Below are positions 5,596 to 8,535 of a stretch of 8,535 nucleotides of DNA, piece by piece. Where the stretch lies: contig CAYXHP010000099.1 of assembly GCA_964465015.1 (NCBI GenBank), forward strand, positions 1 through 8,535, written 5' to 3'. Within the stretch, counting starts at the first letter, position 1, and every line of letters begins with the position of its first letter. A model generated the notes under the pieces. That model was not told the origin of the DNA and ran no database searches. It saw only the letters and a list, made by a program, of their open reading frames with translations. Made by a program: the position numbers and the translations under genes. The DNA is from Humimonas sp964465015 (lineage in GTDB: Bacteria; Gemmatimonadota; Gemmatimonadetes; Palauibacterales; Palauibacteraceae).

Positions 5596-6744
5596 TCACT
5601 CCACCCAGTCCGCCAGGAACACGTTCGTCTCTCCCGGCTCCGCGTCATGGCGGTTGGACTCGAACACCAGGGTCCGGCCATCGTGGGTGAACATCGGGAA
5701 CCCATCGAACTCGGGGCTGGTGGTCACGCGCTCGAGTCCCGTGCCATCGACGCCGACGAGGTACAGGTCGAAGTCGCGCGAGGTCGGATCGCGCATGTTC
5801 GAGGCGAAGATGATGCGGCGGCCGTCGGGGTGGAAGAACGGCGCGAAGTTGGCCCCTCCCGCGTGCGTGATCTGGTGCTTCCCCGACCCGTCGGCGTTCA
5901 TGATCCACAGCTCCATCGCCGTGGGACGCACCAGGCCACGGGCCAGGAGGGCGCGGTAGTCCGCCAGCTCCTCTTCACCTCGCGGATGGTAGGCCCTGTA
6001 GACGATGAGCTCGCCGTCGGGCGAGAAGAAAGGCCCGCCGTCGTAGCCCGGCTCGTGAGTGAGCCGTCGTACGTTGCCGCCGTCGGGATCCATCGTGTAG
6101 ATCTCGAGATCGCCGTCCCGAACCGAGGTGAACACGATGTGCTCGCCGTCCTCGGAGATCGTGGCCTCGGCGTCGTAGCCGGGCGTCGTCGTGAGCCGCC
6201 GGAGGTTCGACCCGTCCGGGTCGGCCGTGAAGATGTCGTAGTCGTAGAGCGGCCACACGTAGCCCTGGCTGTAGTCGGGCCGCGGTGGGCATTCCGGACC
6301 GGCCAGGTGGGTGGAGCTGTACAGGATCCTCTTCCCGTCCGGGAAGAAGTAGGCGCAGGTGGTCCTCCCGCTCCCGGTGGAAACCCGGCTCCGGCCGCGG
6401 CCATCGAGGTCCATGACGTAGATCTGGTCGCAGCCGGCGCCGCGCGGCGTGGACTGGAAGATGAGCCGCCGGTCCTCGTGGTCGAAGTACGCCTCGGCGT
6501 TCTGGCCTTCGAAGGTCAGCATGCGGAGGTTGCGGAGATGCCGCTCGCCGGGCTCGGCCGCGACGGACACCGGGCCGGTGGTGTCCACCCGGGCGAGGGA
6601 TGCCCGACGACCCGGCACGGTCGGCGCGCGGGCTTCGGGAGCCGTGTCCGGCCCGGGCGTCGGGCCAGCGTGGAAGCTCGCCGCGACGAGACCGGCGGAG
6701 GGTGCGACGAGGAGAAGGGTCGCGGTCCGGAGGATCGCACGCAT
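5596..6744 (-). CDS. Secreted TolB-like six-bladed beta-propeller (PD40 family)
   Basis: This 382-residue protein has a signal peptide (residues 1 to about 23, hydrophobic ATLLLVAPSAGLVAA) and a low-complexity linker to about 65. About six PD40/WD40-like blades follow, starting near residues 81, 130, 190, 236, 300 and 347. The repeated pattern is (F/I)SPDG-x-x-(I/L)-(V/I)-(F/Y), then (D/E)-(L/I)-Y-x-M-(D/N)-x-DG, then RLT, for example FFSPDGELIVYR, DLEIYTMDPDG, FFHPDGRRIIFAS and MFTHDGRTLVFESN. TolB itself has an extra N-terminal domain of over 100 residues that is absent here, so this is a TolB-like propeller rather than TolB. Such proteins act as periplasmic or extracellular interaction scaffolds; the ligand is unknown. 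No Shine-Dalgarno precedes ATG 6744. The gene is transcribed alone, convergent with the cytochrome at its 3' end (11 bases from TGA 5584) and divergent from the sigma operon. Confidence 0.87.
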   Translation of the reverse strand: MRAILRTATLLLVAPSAGLVAASFHAGPTPGPDTAPEARAPTVPGRRASLARVDTTGPVSVAAEPGERHLRNLRMLTFEGQNAEAYFDHEDRRLIFQSTPRGAGCDQIYVMDLDGRGRSRVSTGSGRTTCAYFFPDGKRILYSSTHLAGPECPPRPDYSQGYVWPLYDYDIFTADPDGSNLRRLTTTPGYDAEATISEDGEHIVFTSVRDGDLEIYTMDPDGGNVRRLTHEPGYDGGPFFSPDGELIVYRAYHPRGEEELADYRALLARGLVRPTAMELWIMNADGSGKHQITHAGGANFAPFFHPDGRRIIFASNMRDPTSRDFDLYLVGVDGTGLERVTTSPEFDGFPMFTHDGRTLVFESNRHDAEPGETNVFLADWVE

Positions 6745-6787
6745 AACGGAGTCCAGGGGCTCGAGGGTGCGAGAGGGTTCGACGGCA

Positions 6788-6803
6788 CGATCGGCTCCGA
6801 TCG
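6788..6803. repeat. Perfect palindrome CGATCGG-CT-CCGATCG
   Basis: Seven-base arms with a 2-base centre, 44 bases upstream of the propeller start codon. The tight spacing suits a protein-binding operator better than an RNA hairpin. In GC-rich DNA, GATC/CGATCG palindromes can also occur by chance. Confidence 0.35.
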
Positions 6804-6970
6804 GTACCGGCCGGGCCGGCCATCAATATGACCCTGCCGGCACGGCCAGGCCACGTTCGCGCGCGCCGGCTTTTCACGCCAGCCGCCTCCCGGTCGTCTT
6901 CTGACCGAACGAGAGCGACGGGGCGCCCGCACGGGGCGGACGCGCCGCGCGGGACGACCGACGGACCCGA

Positions 6971-6977
6971 GGGGAGG
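6971..6977 (+). promoter_or_regulatory. Ribosome binding site of the 41-codon ORF
   Basis: GGGGAGG is followed by five bases (CGCAC) and ATG 6983. This is one of the two best Shine-Dalgarno sites in the window, and it lies upstream of the small ORF rather than the sigma factor. Confidence 0.7.
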
Positions 6978-6982
6978 CGCAC

Positions 6983-7108
6983 ATGAAGGGACGCGCGGGG
7001 TGGATCGCGAGACTCCTGCCAGGGGCCGCGCTGTTGACGGTGGTGTGCTTCGTGGGCCCGGTCCTGTTCCTGGACCGGCTGGGTCGGATCGCCGGCCTCC
7101 TGCCGTGA
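6983..7108 (+). CDS. 41-residue single-helix membrane microprotein leading the sigma operon
   Basis: ATG 6983 follows an excellent ribosome site and opens a 41-codon frame: a basic N-terminus (MKGRAGWIARLLPG), one hydrophobic helix (AALLTVVCFVGPVLFL) and a short basic end (DRLGRIAGLLP). The stop TGA 7106-7108 overlaps the ATG of the sigma factor (7108) by one base. The sigma ATG lacks its own ribosome site, so sigma translation probably depends on ribosomes finishing this ORF. It could be a membrane peptide with its own role, a tether or regulator for the sigma/anti-sigma pair, or simply a leader that sets sigma translation. It is not similar to anything I recognise. The start context and the overlap are the main evidence that it is translated. 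Confidence 0.6.
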   Translation: MKGRAGWIARLLPGAALLTVVCFVGPVLFLDRLGRIAGLLP

Positions 7109-7659
7109 TGGGAGGAGGCGCCGCGCTCGTGGAGCCGCGAGCCGACGTAGCCGCCTGGATGGAGCTCCACGACGCGGAGCTCCGCCGGCACCTCGAGCGC
7201 ATGCTCGGAACGACCGACGAGGCCGAGGACTGCCTGCAGTCGGTGTGGATCACCGCGCACCGGAGCCCCCCGGACGCCAGCCAGGGCCCGGCGCTCCGTG
7301 CGTGGCTGTACCGGGTGGCGACGAACGCCGCCCTGGACAGGCTCGCGGCCGACCGCCGGCGCCGGAGCGTTCTCGAGGGCCGCGCGCTGCACCTGGCGGC
7401 GGATCCGCACCCGGCTCCCGACGCCCGCCTGGGCGGGCTGGGTGAACGGGCCCGCCGACGGGTCCGCGAGCACGTGGCGAGTCTACCCGCCAAGCAGCGC
7501 CAGGCGGTGTGGATGCGGTGGGCCGAGGGACGCGGATACGCCGAGATCGCGGCGCGACTCGAGTGCTCCGAGGAGAGCGCCCGGGGCAACGTCTACCAGG
7601 GAATGAAGCGGCTCCGTTCGGAGCTGTTCGCCATGTGGGAGCAGGAGGTGCAGGGATGA
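7108..7659 (+). CDS. ECF-family RNA polymerase sigma factor
   Basis: This 183-residue protein has the two-domain layout of extracytoplasmic-function sigma factors. Sigma region 2 spans about 18-86: DEAEDCLQSVWITAHR matches the core-binding region 2.2, and WLYRVATNAALDRLAADRRR matches 2.3-2.4, which melts and reads the -10. A linker of about 35 residues leads to region 4 at about 120-176, with SLPAKQRQAVWMRWAEG and the helix-turn-helix YAEIAARLECSEESARGN that reads the -35. It directs RNA polymerase to a small regulon. Its start overlaps the stop of the microprotein (TGATG), and its end overlaps the next gene (ATGA), which encodes a zinc anti-sigma domain, the standard arrangement for an ECF/anti-sigma pair. 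A longer in-frame start at 7000 exists but lies inside the microprotein and adds a low-complexity leader. The ECF subgroup cannot be assigned by eye. Confidence 0.92.
   Translation: MGGGAALVEPRADVAAWMELHDAELRRHLERMLGTTDEAEDCLQSVWITAHRSPPDASQGPALRAWLYRVATNAALDRLAADRRRRSVLEGRALHLAADPHPAPDARLGGLGERARRRVREHVASLPAKQRQAVWMRWAEGRGYAEIAARLECSEESARGNVYQGMKRLRSELFAMWEQEVQG
7643..7650 (+). promoter_or_regulatory. Ribosome binding site of the anti-sigma/alkyltransferase gene
   Basis: AGGAGGTG lies within the 3' end of the sigma gene, five bases before ATG 7656. It is a near-perfect Shine-Dalgarno and fixes the start against the longer in-frame start at 7509, which would lie deep in the sigma gene. Confidence 0.8.
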
Positions 7660-8360
7660 TCGGTCAGCCGTGCTGGGTGTCGGAGCAGGGCTTGCTGGCC
7701 TTCGTGGCCGGCGAGCTGGAGCCGGAGGCGGAGCTGGCCGTGGCGCGTCACCTGGCCGAGTGCGAGGGCTGCCGAGAGGAGGCGACGCAGTTCCGCCTCC
7801 TCGGGGAAGTGGTCGCCGCCGACGCCGAGGAAGGGGCGATGCGCTGGAGGGGCTTCCCCAGCCCCTTCGGCCGGATGTACGCCGCCGCCACCGATCGCGG
7901 CCTGGTCCGCGTCTCGTGGCTGCAACCCGATGACGCGAGCTTCGAGCGAGAGCTCCGGGAGCTCCTTCCGGGCCGGCCCACCGTCGAGAGCCCGGACCAC
8001 CCCCTCCTGGTCGAGACCGAGCGACAGCTCGGCGAGTACTTCCGCGGGGAACGGGAGGCCTTCGACCTTCCGGTGGACCTCGAGGCGCTGCCCCGCTTCT
8101 CGAAGCGCGTGCTCGAGGCCCTGCGGGACGTGCCCTACGGTGAAGTGGTGGCCTACTCGGACCTGGCGCGCCGCATCGGCCGGCCGCGGGCTTCCCGGGC
8201 GGTGGGTAACGCGCTCAACCGGAACCCCATCGCCATCGTCCTGCCCTGCCACCGCGTCATTCGCAGCGATGGAACGCTGGGCGGCTACGGCGGGGGCATC
8301 GAGTTCAAGGAGCGCCTCCTCACGGTCGAGGGACGGGAGGACCTCCTCCGGGCGGGCTGA
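7656..8360 (+). CDS. Zinc anti-sigma domain fused to O6-alkylguanine-DNA alkyltransferase
   Basis: This 234-residue fusion joins two known modules. Residues 1 to about 55 form a zinc-binding anti-sigma domain (zf-HC2 type) with C6 and H32-x3-C36-x2-C39, the full set of expected ligands. Such domains hold an ECF sigma factor inactive. Residues about 72-232 are a full-length methylated-DNA-protein cysteine methyltransferase (Ogt/MGMT). They comprise an N-terminal ribonuclease-H-like domain (YAAATDRGLVRVSW), then VPYGEVVAYSDLA, the DNA-binding helix with R181 (ASRAVGNAL), N190-P191, the nucleophile in P197-C198-H199-R200-V201-I202, and E225 completing the active-site network. All catalytic residues appear intact, so stoichiometric repair of O6-methylguanine should be possible. 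There is no Ada phosphotriester domain and no membrane helix. The gene overlaps the sigma stop (ATGA) and has its own strong ribosome site. The likely role is repair coupled to release of the sigma factor on alkylation; this is inferred. Confidence 0.93.
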   Translation: MIGQPCWVSEQGLLAFVAGELEPEAELAVARHLAECEGCREEATQFRLLGEVVAADAEEGAMRWRGFPSPFGRMYAAATDRGLVRVSWLQPDDASFERELRELLPGRPTVESPDHPLLVETERQLGEYFRGEREAFDLPVDLEALPRFSKRVLEALRDVPYGEVVAYSDLARRIGRPRASRAVGNALNRNPIAIVLPCHRVIRSDGTLGGYGGGIEFKERLLTVEGREDLLRAG

Positions 8361-8368
8361 CCGGCTTC

Positions 8369-8407
8369 GTCCCCGGGGGATCCGGCTGCGCGGCGCTCCC
8401 CCGGGAC
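8369..8407 (+). terminator. GC-rich hairpin after the sigma operon
   Basis: GTCCCCGGGGGA (8369-8380) pairs with TCCCCCGGGAC (8397-8407), with one unpaired base, around a 16-base loop. It starts 8 bases after the stop codon of the fusion gene. No T-tract follows. The remaining sequence to the right edge (8408-8535) shows no gene, only a 20-base all-pyrimidine run at 8485-8504. Confidence 0.55.
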
Positions 8408-8535
8408 GCGGCCGGGGGACTTGTGCCTCGCGCGTCCTCCGGCTCGTCGGGGGTACCGGCGGCCCGTCGCCGCCTCCACCGCTGCCTTCCCTCTCCCCCT
8501 CCCCATCGCCGTTCCTTGCAGCCGATCGACTACGA

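Larger units (their letters stand above)
6745..6982. promoter_or_regulatory. Divergent intergenic region between the propeller gene and the sigma operon
   Basis: This 238-bp gap should carry promoters for both directions. It holds one A/T-rich island (ATCAATATGA, about 6822-6831), the only plausible -10-like patch in the gap, and a 16-base palindrome at 6788-6803. CGGTCGTC at 6891-6898 is repeated inverted as GACGACCG at 6953-6960, just before the ribosome site of the sigma operon. I looked for an ECF-type GAAC/GTC promoter upstream of 6983, which would indicate autoregulation. GAAC at 6907-6910 is present but no matching -10 follows at the right spacing. Confidence 0.4.

Noticed and set aside
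5368..6831. 487-codon plus-strand frame opposite the propeller gene
   Set aside because: The minus strand shows a signal peptide and six PD40 blades. The plus frame is a mirror of that coding pattern.
8485..8504. 20-base all-pyrimidine tract near the right edge
   Set aside because: It has no mirror symmetry worth noting and no gene that it could serve as a ribosome site on the opposite strand; probably compositional.
8285..8506. 73-codon minus-strand frame over the end of the alkyltransferase gene
   Set aside because: Low-complexity Arg/Gly/Pro product, overlapping the catalytic gene's 3' end and the terminator hairpin.
1..8535. tRNA, rRNA, CRISPR array, insertion sequence or attachment site
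   Set aside because: I looked for repeats, transposase motifs and structured RNA features on both strands and found none.

Overview
The window is a GC-rich (about 70% by eye) bacterial chromosome segment with compact genes, strong GC at third codon positions and many lipoproteins and secreted proteins. The mix of a TolB-like beta-propeller, lipoprotein c-type cytochromes and an ECF sigma factor would suit Gemmatimonadota or a similar environmental phylum. That placement is inference from style, not from a marker gene.

Layout. (1) 1-2019, plus strand: the C-terminal end of an unidentified protein with a terminal membrane helix, then four bases later a 589-residue B12-binding/radical SAM protein. 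A hairpin at 2018-2035 closes this unit against the convergent genes that follow. (2) 2051-5584: an electron-transfer locus built around a 458-bp divergent regulatory region. Leftward run a dihaem c-type cytochrome lipoprotein and a small TPR lipoprotein with a Met/His-rich tail. Rightward run a monohaem SoxD-like cytochrome lipoprotein and a second dihaem cytochrome, a clear paralogue of the first. This second copy has an in-frame TAG just before its last cytochrome helix, and homology to the paralogue resumes immediately after the stop in the same frame. No SoxC-type molybdenum enzyme is visible. (3) 5596-6744, minus strand: a secreted six-bladed TolB-like (PD40) propeller. (4) 6983-8360, plus strand: three overlapping genes, a 41-residue single-helix membrane microprotein, an ECF sigma factor, and a fusion of a zinc-binding anti-sigma domain to a complete O6-alkylguanine-DNA alkyltransferase. 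A GC-rich hairpin follows.

The most interesting part is region 4. The anti-sigma partner of the sigma factor is physically joined to a DNA alkylation repair protein with an intact PCHR active site. This suggests a self-contained alkylation-sensing switch, analogous in logic to Ada but using sigma/anti-sigma control. The architecture is read directly from the sequence; the mechanism is inference. The second point worth attention is the amber codon in the cytochrome at 4661-5584: recent pseudogenisation, readthrough or a sequencing error.
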